Shown here piece by piece: positions 13,477-21,797 of a DNA stretch of 21,797 bases. The notes under the pieces were generated by a model. The model made no database searches. It was given only the letters and a program-made list of their open reading frames with translations, and was not told the DNA's origin. Both the position numbers and the translations under genes were made by a program. The stretch covers positions 1 to 21,797 of the forward strand of contig CAYHTN010000011.1 in NCBI GenBank assembly GCA_964359565.1, written 5' to 3'. Every line of letters starts with the position of its first letter. Within the stretch, counting starts at the first letter, position 1. This DNA comes from JAGOTP01 sp964359565. Its GTDB lineage: Bacteria; Patescibacteriota; Patescibacteriia; 2-12-FULL-60-25.

Positions 13477-15222
13477 ATGGATCAAGAACATCTTCAACAC
13501 TTCCGTCATTCGCTTGCTCATCTCTTGGCCGCAGCCGTGATGGAACTTTGGCCTGATACCAATCGTACGATTGGTCCGGCGATCGATAACGGCTTCTATT
13601 TTGACTTCGAATTTTCGAAGCCGATTTCAGATGCGGATCTTCCGAACATTGAGGCAAGAATGCGTGAGATTATGCCTTCTTGGAGTTCATTTGAGCGCCA
13701 TGAGTTAAGTCCAGAAGCGGCTAAAAAAGAGTATCCGGAGAATCCGTATAAACACGAGCTGATCGACGAATTTGCAGGACAAGGACAAACGCTCACCTTC
13801 TATAAATCAGGAACGTACTGGGATCTTTGTCGAGGCGGTCATTCTGAAGGGATCTCGAATATCGATCCCCACTGTTTCAAGCTGACGAAGCTCGCTGGGT
13901 CATACTGGCGTGGGAACGAGAAAAATGCGCAGTTAACGCGTATCTATGGAGTGGCTTTTCCAACCAAACAAGAACTCGACAGCTACCTCAAAATGATGGA
14001 AGAAGCAGAGAAACGGGACCATAAGAAGCTCGGGAAAGAGTTTGGTCTATTCACATTCTCGGAGCTCGTTGGTTCAGGCCTCCCGCTTTGGACCCCGAAA
14101 GGAACGATGCTCCGAACGCTTCTCGATGAGTTCGTCTGGAGTTTGCGCAAAGAAAAAGGGTATCAACGGGTCACGATCCCACATATCACGAAAAAGGATC
14201 TCTATATTAAGAGTGGCCACTGGGCCAAATTTTCCGACGAGCTGTTTAAGATCAATACGCGTGAAGGGCATGAGTTTGCGATGAAACCCATGAACTGCCC
14301 GCACCACACTCAAATCTTTGATTGTGAACCACGAAGCTATCGTGATATGCCACAGCGATATGCTGAGACCACCATGGTCTATCGTGACGAGCAATCAGGA
14401 GAGTTAGCCGGTCTCTCTCGTGTCCGTGCTATTACGCAAGACGATGCGCATGTCTTTTGCCGCAAAAAACAGATCGAGCAAGAAGTGTTAGCGATTTGGG
14501 ATATCATCGATCGTTTCTACTCCGCCTTTGGCTTCGAGCTTTCGATTCGCCTCTCGATGCATGATCCAGAGAAGTTCGAAAGGTATCTGGGCACACCAGA
14601 GATTTGGAAACAGGCCGAGGATCAATTGCGTGCCGTGATCGTGAATCGTGGCAAGGAATTCGTGGAAGGAGTAGGGGAGGCCGCGATGTACGGACCAAAA
14701 ATCGACTTCATGGGGACCGATGCGATTGGTCGCAAGCATCAGGTCGCGACGATCCAGCTTGACTTCAATATGCCTCAAGGATTTGATCTCAACTGCGTGA
14801 ACGAGCAGGGGGAGAAAGAGCGCATTGTGATGATCCATTGTGCCATTATGGGATCGATTGAGCGTTGTCTTACGGTCCTGATTGAGCATTTTGCCGCCGC
14901 ATTTCCTCTCTGGCTTTCGCCGGTGCAGATCGCGATTCTTCCAGTCGCAGATCGTCACATCGAATTTGCTCGAACCTTCGCCAAAGAATTAGAAGCGAAA
15001 GGCTTACGTCCAGCCGTTGACGATTCTCCCGAATCTGTTGGAAAGAAGATTCGTCAATCAGAAAAACAGAAGATGCCTCTCATGCTTGTGGTGGGGGACA
15101 AAGAGATCGAAAGCGGTTCATTCATGGTCCGCCGCCGCGGCTCGCAAGATCAGATCGCGTTCGAAAAGCAAGCGCTGATTGAAATGATCTTAGAAGAAGT
15201 TCAGACAAAGAAATTGAGCTAA
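13477..15222 (+). CDS. thrS: Threonyl-tRNA synthetase lacking the TGS domain
   Basis: From ATG 13477 the enzyme has 581 residues and charges tRNA-Thr with threonine. The usual N-terminal TGS domain (about 60 residues) is absent: the protein opens directly in the editing domain with HSLAH (11-15) and CRGGH (118-122), the two parts of the site that hydrolyses Ser-tRNA-Thr. The class II catalytic core has the zinc ligands C274 (MNCPHH), H325 (QDDAH) and H454 (IHCAIMG), motif 2 VYRDEQSGELAGLSRVR (301-317) and motif 3 GSIERCL (459-465). The anticodon-binding domain occupies about 483-581 (QIAILPV...VGDKEIESGSFMVRRR). An in-frame extension to 13363 was rejected because it would translate the T-box leader. 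There is no Shine-Dalgarno sequence before the ATG. The gene ends at a strong terminator. Confidence 0.95.
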   Translation: MDQEHLQHFRHSLAHLLAAAVMELWPDTNRTIGPAIDNGFYFDFEFSKPISDADLPNIEARMREIMPSWSSFERHELSPEAAKKEYPENPYKHELIDEFAGQGQTLTFYKSGTYWDLCRGGHSEGISNIDPHCFKLTKLAGSYWRGNEKNAQLTRIYGVAFPTKQELDSYLKMMEEAEKRDHKKLGKEFGLFTFSELVGSGLPLWTPKGTMLRTLLDEFVWSLRKEKGYQRVTIPHITKKDLYIKSGHWAKFSDELFKINTREGHEFAMKPMNCPHHTQIFDCEPRSYRDMPQRYAETTMVYRDEQSGELAGLSRVRAITQDDAHVFCRKKQIEQEVLAIWDIIDRFYSAFGFELSIRLSMHDPEKFERYLGTPEIWKQAEDQLRAVIVNRGKEFVEGVGEAAMYGPKIDFMGTDAIGRKHQVATIQLDFNMPQGFDLNCVNEQGEKERIVMIHCAIMGSIERCLTVLIEHFAAAFPLWLSPVQIAILPVADRHIEFARTFAKELEAKGLRPAVDDSPESVGKKIRQSEKQKMPLMLVVGDKEIESGSFMVRRRGSQDQIAFEKQALIEMILEEVQTKKLS

Positions 15223-15227
15223 GATCT

Positions 15228-15265
15228 AAAAACACCCCTCCGCATGAAGCTTCGGGGTGTTTTTT
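15228..15265. terminator. Bidirectional intrinsic terminator between thrS and the giant-protein gene
   Basis: AAAAACACCCC (15228-15238) pairs with GGGGTGTTTTT (15254-15264), an 11-bp stem with a T run on the right and an A run on the left. It lies 6 bp after the thrS stop and about 9 bp beyond the stop of the convergent 1146-residue gene, so it can serve both. Confidence 0.85.
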
Positions 15266-15273
15266 ATTCCTTG

Positions 15274-18200
15274 TTAAGCCGCGAGTTTGGTGTTGTCGAC
15301 AGGCTGACTCGCATCGAATTCAGCGAGGAGATCTTCAATCTCGTCTGGACCATTGCTATCCGGACCTTCGCTCCCACGCTCATTCGCTGGAGCTTGGGCA
15401 AGATCTATTTTTGAGGTGAGACGCGCCGCGAGTTGATTCAGGTTTATGACCCCAAGATCACGATAGAGAGCGGTGAAATTCAGAAGTTCAGCGACTTTCG
15501 CGAAGCTACGTTCTGCTTGGCGTTGCTCGATCGGATGCATGGTCGAGTAGCGTCCTAAAAAGGTGAGAAGGACGTCTTGCACGTCGTCTGGACGATCGAC
15601 ACGGACACCTTCGCCACCATTCAATTCGATCAGATAGTGAGATAGGGCCGCACGCTTTGGTCCGTTTCCTGCCACTCCTTTCAAGCCAGCAACAACACCG
15701 GTTTTTAGCAGAACTTCGATAGGACGGTTCATGTTGGTACGGTCCGCCGCGATCGTTCGTTCTTCATAACGGTCTAAGGTGGTATTAAGTTTCTTGACGG
15801 CTCGATCTGCGGTTTCGAAGGCAGAGAGGCCCTTATGGTTTTGCATCGTGCGTAGACGTGCACTGAGAACGATGGCGTCACGGTCGAGAGTATTGAATTC
15901 ACCTTCTCCCATGGTCCGGTCATCGTTTAAGGCCTCATTCACCTGGTCGAGGAGCTCTTCGGCTCGGTCCTCTACTTTCTGAAGATCTGCGATCGTTTCA
16001 CGAGATGCAGAGACATTTTGCTCAATCATGCCAAGATTATCCGGAGAAACAGTGGCGCGAGGGGCTGCGCCTGGCACAGGAGTATTAGCAGCTGCCTGTT
16101 TTTGTTGAAGTTTCGCAAGCTCTTGGCGCGCATCGGTGAGCTTGGCTTGAGCAAGGTCAAAGACAGATTTTACGGTATTTGGAGTTTCGGCGTACGTTCC
16201 CATGTCATCCTCCGCATCTCGCAAACGGCTGTTAAAGCGCGCGACAACTTTGTCGGTGACCTCGCCATTGAAGGCCTTCATGTCCGTGATGAGACGACCG
16301 GCGCGTTCAGAGATGCTCATGAAGAGCTGGAACGGACCTTCGGTCTCTGGAGGAGAAGCAAGTGGATCACCAAGAGTATAGGCATCGCTCGCGGCACGGA
16401 CTTCGACGTGCGCGCCGGGGGGAGTAATATTGCCAAAGTTCAAACGACCCTCACGAAGCTCGTTGAAGGTATGATGTTCACGACCAAGTGTTTTTACGAG
16501 GGTATCGAGATCTTTATTGGCGTACTCACGATCAGAGTGAGGAAGACCGAGAGCTTTAAACATGCGGTTGAAGACCAAAGCTCCCTTCATAAGAAACTGC
16601 TCTGGGGTCTGGACGCGATCCATCGCTTCAGGGTCGGCAAGGAGCGAATCTACCAAATGGCGTCGCTCAGCTGGGGTGACGGCCGCCATGAGTTCGGCAC
16701 GGAGCTCTGGGGGGATAAAACACTTTTCGCATTCGACTACGAGACGATCACGAAGCTCAAGTAATTTGAGTTGAGATTCGTGGTACTCACGAAGATGAGA
16801 GATGCCTTCTTCGACCATCTTTGATGTACGTCGAACGCTAAGCCATTTACGAGCGTAGGCCGCTTCTTCTGCGTCTTTGAACGAACGGACCATCTCTGTA
16901 TCAAGGGTTTGACCTTCGGCTTCAAGGGCGCGAATCTTGGCGACGACTTCTTGACCGATCTCATCGTCCAAGATACGCGTATGCATCTCTGCTGCCTTAT
17001 CAAGTGATTTTGCCATTTCATGAGGCTCGGCACTCAAAACGATAAACTCACGTTTAAGAGCGACTTCTTGGAGATGCGCTGCATGTACAAGTTCGGCTCC
17101 AAGCACGTTCTTTTCATTAGCCGTCTTCGCAGCCTGAATTTGCTCTTCAAGAGCGAGAACACGAGCAGTTCGGTCATTGCTTTGGATCTCAGCTTCGGCA
17201 ACCTGCCATTCGATGCTTCGCATCGGATTCAGGAGATCCGTATGTTTGTTTTTTGGAGCTGCTGCAGACTCCTCGACCAGTTCAACACCTTCTTTGATCT
17301 CTGGGATTTCATTGACACGTTCTGGTACGATCGCGTGGGCTTCAATGCGAGGGGAGAGGACGGGGTTACGCAGGACTTCAACGCGATTTTGTACAGCGGC
17401 TAATCTGTTCTTGATATTTCTATACTCGGGCGCAAAACGCGCATCGGAGTCGTCGTACGCTTCACGCAAACGAACGCCGACGTTCTGAGCGCGATTCATG
17501 GCGGCATCGATCGCGTCTGGACGCGTCGAGGCGGCACCATCACGATTCACAGGTGTAGCGTGTGTATCGAGGGTTGTCTCTGCTTCACCGACATCTTGCA
17601 AAAGCTGAGCAAGCTCGTCGCCTTCCATAGCAACAAGAGCGAGTTCACCTTCGTTTAATTCTTGAAGAAGAGCTTCGTAGCGAGGATTTTGGGTGGCACG
17701 AGGAATATGAGAAAGAGCATGAACGTCTTTACGAAGTTCGTTGATACGTGCGCGTACTTTTTGTGGCTCACGAAGGTCGTTCTCAGAACCAACCATTTTT
17801 CGAAATTGCGCCATCTGCGCTTCGAGACGTGCAAAATCAGCCGCCCCTGCTTCGCGGGGTTTTGCAGCCTCAGCTGCTTTCTGTGTTGCGAATGTCTGCT
17901 GGTATTTTGTGGCGCGCGCGCGTAAATCTTGGGCTTTCTTATCGCCAATGACGTAGCGGTTAAGTTTTGTCGTTGCCGCTTGAATGCCGGCAAGACGACC
18001 TTCCATTTCTTCGAGATCGGGAGTTACGTTCTTTTGATCGAGAGCATCCATAAGAGAGGTGGCGAAAGCGGCATGAGCCTCAGCTCCTGGGCGAGCTTCT
18101 TCTCGAGCGATGTTGTTAAGACGCTTGGCTAATTCGTTTCTTTCGGCCCGTAAGATTTTGCCCGCATCGCCATCTCTATCGGTGGCATTGAGTCCTTTTA

Positions 18201-18714
18201 ACGCTTTGCGTACTTCATTCATGCGAGCATTTAGTTGCTCTTTTCCGGGCATTTTGAGATATTCTCCAATCATCTTCTTACGCGCGTCTACTCCGGCAAC
18301 CGCATCAAGAGTCGCGTCCTTATCAAGGACGTCAAACGCCTGCGATCCATATTTTTCATGACCATCGAGAGCTCTCCCGATGTCATTCATGTAGATCGTG
18401 GAGTCATCGGTTAGAACCCCTCGAAGATTCTTATAGGCAGGCATCGCGTTTGAGCGGACCGGAAGAGGTTCATTGATTTTTGCACTGCGATTTTTCGTAC
18501 GAAATTTTACATCGCGCACATCAAGCCGTGTTCCTTGGTTCTGATGGGACATCCCTCGTCCAACTCGATCATTGATGACCCATCCGCTCGGATCTTGCTG
18601 TTGCGGTCTAGAAGAAGAAAGACGGACGCCTTTGTCGGTGTCGGTGAGTTTATTTGCGGGTTTGCCACGGAGGGCTTTACGTTCGGACTGTTCAGAAAGA
18701 GCGAGACGAGCCAT
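15274..18714 (-). CDS. Giant helical coiled-coil protein, 1146 residues
   Basis: From ATG 18714 (MARLALSEQSERKALRG) the protein has 1146 residues. A reading that begins 16 codons earlier, at 18762, starts upstream of the -10 element and was rejected. The first 90 or so residues are polar and basic and probably disordered. The rest is almost wholly charged amphipathic helix with many heptad-like stretches, such as ARLEAQMAQFRKM, RARINELRKDVHAL, DLAQAKLTDARQELAKLQQK and AVKKLNTTLDRYEERT. Ala/Pro-rich linkers separate some helical blocks (AAANTPVPGAAPRATV). The C-terminus is acidic (EDLLAEFDAS). There is no signal peptide, membrane helix or catalytic motif. The only cysteines I see form one CEKC pair (about 662-665). 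I do not recognise a family. A structural or scaffold role is suggested only by the architecture. It is paired with the next giant gene, and both have the same type of promoter. Confidence 0.85.
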   Translation of the reverse strand: MARLALSEQSERKALRGKPANKLTDTDKGVRLSSSRPQQQDPSGWVINDRVGRGMSHQNQGTRLDVRDVKFRTKNRSAKINEPLPVRSNAMPAYKNLRGVLTDDSTIYMNDIGRALDGHEKYGSQAFDVLDKDATLDAVAGVDARKKMIGEYLKMPGKEQLNARMNEVRKALKGLNATDRDGDAGKILRAERNELAKRLNNIAREEARPGAEAHAAFATSLMDALDQKNVTPDLEEMEGRLAGIQAATTKLNRYVIGDKKAQDLRARATKYQQTFATQKAAEAAKPREAGAADFARLEAQMAQFRKMVGSENDLREPQKVRARINELRKDVHALSHIPRATQNPRYEALLQELNEGELALVAMEGDELAQLLQDVGEAETTLDTHATPVNRDGAASTRPDAIDAAMNRAQNVGVRLREAYDDSDARFAPEYRNIKNRLAAVQNRVEVLRNPVLSPRIEAHAIVPERVNEIPEIKEGVELVEESAAAPKNKHTDLLNPMRSIEWQVAEAEIQSNDRTARVLALEEQIQAAKTANEKNVLGAELVHAAHLQEVALKREFIVLSAEPHEMAKSLDKAAEMHTRILDDEIGQEVVAKIRALEAEGQTLDTEMVRSFKDAEEAAYARKWLSVRRTSKMVEEGISHLREYHESQLKLLELRDRLVVECEKCFIPPELRAELMAAVTPAERRHLVDSLLADPEAMDRVQTPEQFLMKGALVFNRMFKALGLPHSDREYANKDLDTLVKTLGREHHTFNELREGRLNFGNITPPGAHVEVRAASDAYTLGDPLASPPETEGPFQLFMSISERAGRLITDMKAFNGEVTDKVVARFNSRLRDAEDDMGTYAETPNTVKSVFDLAQAKLTDARQELAKLQQKQAAANTPVPGAAPRATVSPDNLGMIEQNVSASRETIADLQKVEDRAEELLDQVNEALNDDRTMGEGEFNTLDRDAIVLSARLRTMQNHKGLSAFETADRAVKKLNTTLDRYEERTIAADRTNMNRPIEVLLKTGVVAGLKGVAGNGPKRAALSHYLIELNGGEGVRVDRPDDVQDVLLTFLGRYSTMHPIEQRQAERSFAKVAELLNFTALYRDLGVINLNQLAARLTSKIDLAQAPANERGSEGPDSNGPDEIEDLLAEFDASQPVDNTKLAA

Positions 18715-18752
18715 AAAAATAATAAAGAGATGGTGAGTCAGGGAATGTGCAC

Positions 18753-18761
18753 AGTATAGCA
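18753..18761 (-). promoter_or_regulatory. Extended -10 promoter of the 1146-residue gene
   Basis: The minus strand reads TGCTATACT. Transcription is predicted from near 18746, leaving about a 32-nt leader without a Shine-Dalgarno sequence. The TG of the element touches the end of the upstream terminator hairpin. Confidence 0.6.
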
Positions 18762-18786
18762 CAACACCCGCGAGTGCGGGTGTTGT
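18761..18786 (-). terminator. Hairpin terminator of the 943-residue gene
   Basis: A perfect 11-bp stem, ACAACACCCGC (18761-18771) with GCGGGTGTTGT (18776-18786), encloses loop GAGT, 20 bp after the stop at 18807. On the minus strand no T tract follows; the promoter of the next gene follows instead. Stopping efficiency is therefore uncertain. Confidence 0.6.
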
Positions 18787-18806
18787 TTAAAATGTGGATG
18801 AAGATG

Positions 18807-21638
18807 CTAGATCTTATTGTCGATGACTTGGCGTTGCCCATTTCTTCGAGCCCAGAGTTCGTAGGCGTTTTCTGCTCCGTTGAGAGCGGACTGCGCTTCT
18901 TGAAAGCGTGCAGTGCTTTGCATTGATGCAGGCGTTTTTCCAAGCATTCTTCCGGTTGTGATAAGCGCACGTCGATAGGCCGAACCTTGCTTACTGATCA
19001 GTGCCTCGTCTTTAGATTTTGCACGAAGATGAGAAGATTTCATTTCTGCGGTAATGGTATCGAGCGTTGAAATAGCTTCATCGAATTGCTTATTTCGTTC
19101 GTTGCCCATGCCAACGGCTGGAAGATCAGCTTCTTCGTTGAGACCATGAAGATCCTCGCCGAATCTGCGCACAGCATCTTGCAGTTCATCATACGCATCG
19201 GATTCGGCAACCGTCGTTCCTCGATACTGCTCGACAACTCCGCGAAGTCTTTCTAGGCGAGCGGCCGTTCGTCCGTTATCTAAAAGACTAGAGGCAGCTC
19301 CAAGTTCTTTGCCGAGCGCTCTCACGTCGGCACGTGCTCTGTGGATGGCTCGATAGGCCTGAGGGGCGACTTTGAGGAAGCGATGTTCTGCGATGAGGAT
19401 CTTGGTTTCTTCCAGTGCATCTCGAAGGTCTTGAGCCGCAGGATTCTTGTCAAGTTGATTGAGTTTTAGTAAGTGAAGCGTACCTTCGCGATCTTGGATA
19501 AACCTCTCGAGGTTCGTCGTAAAAAGTGCGCCAAGAGGCTCACCGCGTTCTAAAGCTTCTTCCAGTCCTTTTTTACTTGAACGAAGTGTCTCAGTGGCTC
19601 GGTCGACTCTCTCCAACTGTTTAGAAGACATGCGATCCGGATTGCTTCCAAGAGCTTCATCGCCATCCTCTAATACATCATTTGGGAGTTCTTCTATCTC
19701 TCCTTCAGTATCGAAGTCCACCCCGAGATCGGCTTCTAGAGGTTCCCATCTTACTTCGGCTTCCTTCGTTGTTTTGGCCTCTGGTGTCTCGGCGTTTACA
19801 TTCTCTAAATCTTCATCATCGTCTTCAGGGCTAGGTTGATCACTCAACGCACGTTCGAGGTTCTGTAAAGAAGCGTTGGCCAATTCATAGACCTTGGCTC
19901 GTGCAGCTGGTGTATCAACGTATTTTAAGAGGCGATTTTGAAGTTCAGCCGCGAGTTCGTTTGCTGAATTACGGACAGTCTTTGAATCACGGTTACGCTC
20001 TAATGCCGTCGCCATGTGTCGTGCTTCAGTGAGAATGCCTTGTAGATCGCTCGCTTGTTCCAGAGAGAGGGCTGGTTCCCGTTCTCCGGGTCGGTCGGCG
20101 GAGGTAATGACGCCTGACATATCAGAGCCACGGCGGAGTGAGGAGCCGAAATCCGTAGCGATCATGAAACCTCCTAGTGCAGCTTCTCCACGAACGAGCT
20201 GTGGCCCACGTATGCCGGCTCGTGCTGTCGAAAGCTCTTTGTATCTGTCCGTCATGAGTTGCAACTCATTGACCTTGGCATTGGCACGCTTGCGTCCAAA
20301 GAAGGAATCGAATCCAAGCCCCTTGGCGACAGCGATACCGGCGGATAAGAAGCGCTCACGTGCGGTTTGTGGAACATCGTACCTGCCGAGGTCGGCCAAG
20401 ACCTGGTCAGCTACTCTTTCGAGGTCGCCACGATTGACATTCGCTAAGTTAAATGCTTCGACAGTACTACTTGGGACGCCGAAGTCCTTTCCGTGGCGGA
20501 TAAAATCTACCTGTAGCTTGCTCACGTCTGCACGTGCTTGTCGTTCATTTTTAATGACTTCCGTTCCTGAGTGCAGTTGAAGCTGATCATGTTCAAGCGC
20601 GTGCCAAGCGCGTCCGAGATCGCGTTCGCCGGCATCAAGGTCATTGATCATTTCTGGAGTGATGTAGTGACCAAGGCCCCAGCCTCCGTCTGGACGTGAT
20701 TCGTTCAGTTTATCAAAGACACGGCGCGCTTCTGGATTTTTTAGTAAGGCGCGCTTGCGGTCCACGAGATCTTTTTTATAGAACAATTCTGCCTGTTGTG
20801 GTTCGGCATGATCTGCAAAAAATTCTTGTTCTACCATTGCATCAAGCTGGCCGCGCATGGTGATAATACGATCTTCAAGGGTGCGAGCCTCATGTCCGGT
20901 TGCTTTTGCAAGTTGCTCTTGAAGAGCACTAAGCGTACGCCAGGCAGCTTCTGTTTTGGTTTTCAAGTCCTGGCGGAGTACTTCGAGTTGGTGCGCGCGT
21001 TCGCTCGCTGGAAGATTGACAGGAATCGCATCCAGAAGGGGCTTGTATGCTTCTGACGTACGAGCTAGTTTCAGTTTTTCTGCTCCTTTCACGAGCGCTT
21101 CCATGTCTTCTCCGATAATAACATCGCCTCGACCAACACGTTCGTCGAGAGATTTTTCACCAGCCATGGATTGATGTTCGTGCCGACGTATTTCAGCCAG
21201 GCTATCAAGGACATCATCACCGGTCTCACTTGCTTGAGGTGCTAAAAATTGCGCTATATCTTCTGCGCGTGTTTTTGCTTGAGCTCGTTCCTCCGCTTCA
21301 CTCTCTTCAGATGCCTTTAATAATCCAGCGAGGTGATCCTCGATGGACTCTTCCGCAAAGTGATCTCTACCCGTGTAGCTTAGATAGGTGTTATGAGCCA
21401 GCTCTTCATCTGTCATTTCTCCGGTTAACTTTTGGCGAATGCTATCTACTTTTGTGGCATCCGCTTTTTTCGCGGCGCTTCTCTCCGTGGCGAGCCGCTT
21501 GCTTCGAAGTACAGCCTCCGCTGGAGGCTTAGGAGGTACTTTCTGCGCCCCTGATTCCGACTTAGGTACCTTCAAACCGTTCTCAAGGAGACGCTTGTTT
21601 TCGGCAGGAGTTCCAATTTTGTAAAGGACGCGAAGCAT
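18807..21638 (-). CDS. Giant helical coiled-coil protein, 943 residues
   Basis: The 943-residue protein has a proline/lysine-rich N-terminus (to about 70, with KVPPKPPAEAVLRSKR), then long charged helices over most of its length. A glycine-richer region lies at about 470-515 (RGEAALGGFMIATDFGSS), and a strongly acidic linker at 601-665 (SPEDDDEDLENV, VLEDGDEALGS). Helices continue to the end (ENAYELWARRNGQRQVIDNKI). I find no cysteine at all, no signal peptide, no membrane helix and no catalytic motif. I do not recognise a family. Architecture, strand and promoter type match the next gene downstream (1146 residues), but I see no clear sequence repeat between the two. ATG 21638 lies about 25 nt after the predicted transcript start, without a Shine-Dalgarno sequence. 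Confidence 0.85.
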   Translation of the reverse strand: MLRVLYKIGTPAENKRLLENGLKVPKSESGAQKVPPKPPAEAVLRSKRLATERSAAKKADATKVDSIRQKLTGEMTDEELAHNTYLSYTGRDHFAEESIEDHLAGLLKASEESEAEERAQAKTRAEDIAQFLAPQASETGDDVLDSLAEIRRHEHQSMAGEKSLDERVGRGDVIIGEDMEALVKGAEKLKLARTSEAYKPLLDAIPVNLPASERAHQLEVLRQDLKTKTEAAWRTLSALQEQLAKATGHEARTLEDRIITMRGQLDAMVEQEFFADHAEPQQAELFYKKDLVDRKRALLKNPEARRVFDKLNESRPDGGWGLGHYITPEMINDLDAGERDLGRAWHALEHDQLQLHSGTEVIKNERQARADVSKLQVDFIRHGKDFGVPSSTVEAFNLANVNRGDLERVADQVLADLGRYDVPQTARERFLSAGIAVAKGLGFDSFFGRKRANAKVNELQLMTDRYKELSTARAGIRGPQLVRGEAALGGFMIATDFGSSLRRGSDMSGVITSADRPGEREPALSLEQASDLQGILTEARHMATALERNRDSKTVRNSANELAAELQNRLLKYVDTPAARAKVYELANASLQNLERALSDQPSPEDDDEDLENVNAETPEAKTTKEAEVRWEPLEADLGVDFDTEGEIEELPNDVLEDGDEALGSNPDRMSSKQLERVDRATETLRSSKKGLEEALERGEPLGALFTTNLERFIQDREGTLHLLKLNQLDKNPAAQDLRDALEETKILIAEHRFLKVAPQAYRAIHRARADVRALGKELGAASSLLDNGRTAARLERLRGVVEQYRGTTVAESDAYDELQDAVRRFGEDLHGLNEEADLPAVGMGNERNKQFDEAISTLDTITAEMKSSHLRAKSKDEALISKQGSAYRRALITTGRMLGKTPASMQSTARFQEAQSALNGAENAYELWARRNGQRQVIDNKI

Positions 21639-21669
21639 AAATAATAGAAGGGTAAAGTCTTTGCGTCAG

Positions 21670-21678
21670 AGTATATCA
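21670..21678 (-). promoter_or_regulatory. Extended -10 promoter of the 943-residue gene
   Basis: The minus strand reads TGATATACT. Transcription is predicted from near 21663, 25 nt before ATG 21638. No -35 is recognised. Confidence 0.6.
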
Positions 21679-21709
21679 CAGATGAACAGTCACTCCTATG
21701 CGTATAACA

Positions 21710-21740
21710 AACACCTCATACAATTGATGCATGAGGTGTT
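21710..21740 (-). terminator. Intrinsic terminator of a gene entering from the right
   Basis: AACACCTCAT (21710-21719) pairs with ATGAGGTGTT (21731-21740), a perfect 10-bp stem with an 11-nt loop. On the minus strand it runs into TTGTTAT, a modest T tract. It would end a transcript arriving from beyond 21797. Confidence 0.7.
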
Positions 21741-21796
21741 CATTGTCTCTCCAGGAAACCCCGTATGGAGGCATTCGCTAGTATCGCTCCTGTCTT
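21740..21796 (-). CDS. Possible 3' end of a gene (partial)
   Basis: One minus-strand frame is open from the window edge to a TGA at 21740-21742 and reads KTGAILANASIRGFLERQ. The stop lies directly at the terminator hairpin, which is the usual arrangement for a gene end. With 18 residues nothing can be said about the product. Another minus-strand frame stays open through the hairpin and is less likely. Confidence 0.25.
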   Translation of the reverse strand, partial: KTGAILANASIRGFLERQ

Positions 21797-21797
21797 C

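Noticed and set aside
14488..14958. Minus-strand open frame of 156 codons inside thrS
   Set aside because: Antisense to the ThrRS catalytic core; no independent signals.
16018..16764. Plus-strand open frame of 248 codons inside the 1146-residue gene
   Set aside because: It lies fully antisense to a longer coherent gene with helical periodicity and a promoter; its composition (many Arg/Ser/Phe) is that of a shadow frame.
20014..20580. Plus-strand open frame of 188 codons inside the 943-residue gene
   Set aside because: Ser/Arg/Pro-rich antisense shadow of a well-supported gene; no promoter or ribosome-binding site.
1..21797. CRISPR array, transposase, integrase or phage genes
   Set aside because: No regularly spaced direct repeats and no protein with such motifs; the only dispersed-type element is the palindromic repeat pair at 4877-4990.

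Overview
The window looks like a piece of a bacterial chromosome of about 50% G+C, most probably from the Candidate Phyla Radiation (Patescibacteria). The evidence is the gene repertoire and style, not a marker gene: a threonyl-tRNA synthetase without a TGS domain, a PfkB sugar kinase carrying the LCLPYGEK-type segment, a DUF2680-like exported helical protein, very large cysteine-poor helical proteins without signal peptides, and few Shine-Dalgarno sequences. The phylum assignment is inference. No phage, IS element, CRISPR array or rRNA is visible.

Layout. 1-168 is the 3' end of an unidentified gene. 244-801 encodes a small exported helical protein with its own terminator, and 886-1089 is the decayed tail of a class III adenylate cyclase. 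On the minus strand follow a PP2C-type phosphatase (1122-2009), tRNA-Gly(TCC) with promoter and terminator, a GC-rich hairpin-dense spacer (2262-2441), a small coiled-coil protein (2442-2942) and an RlmI-like 23S rRNA m5C methyltransferase (3025-4251). Divergent from the last is a membrane-anchored HIT protein (4353-4856). An inverted pair of palindromic repeats (4877-4990) separates it from the CCA-adding enzyme (5011-6540), an unknown one-helix membrane protein (6638-7078) and the GTPase HflX (7238-8365).

The centre holds an upper-glycolysis group. A PfkB kinase, class II fructose-bisphosphate aldolase and a three-helix membrane protein form a tight minus-strand operon (10753 to 8512). Glucose-6-phosphate isomerase (10792-12111) diverges from it, and the two directions appear to share one palindromic -10 element. 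Together they could run G6P to F6P to F1,6BP to triose phosphates if the PfkB protein is the phosphofructokinase. A two-domain dCTP deaminase (12112-13212) converges on gpi with no gap.

thrS (13477-15222) is preceded by what reads as a T-box riboswitch: a small stem-loop showing a threonine codon ACC, a stem III-like hairpin, a textbook antiterminator with a 7-nt TGGAACC bulge, and an intrinsic terminator. The stem I region is far shorter than in classical T-boxes. This is the most notable finding.

The last 6.4 kb is two consecutive minus-strand genes for giant helical proteins of 1146 and 943 residues, each with its own promoter. Six genes share an extended -10 element close to TGnTATAMT, and thrS has a close variant, which gives a promoter grammar for this genome. 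Several of these or other promoters lie so close to the start codon that the mRNAs would be leaderless or nearly so.
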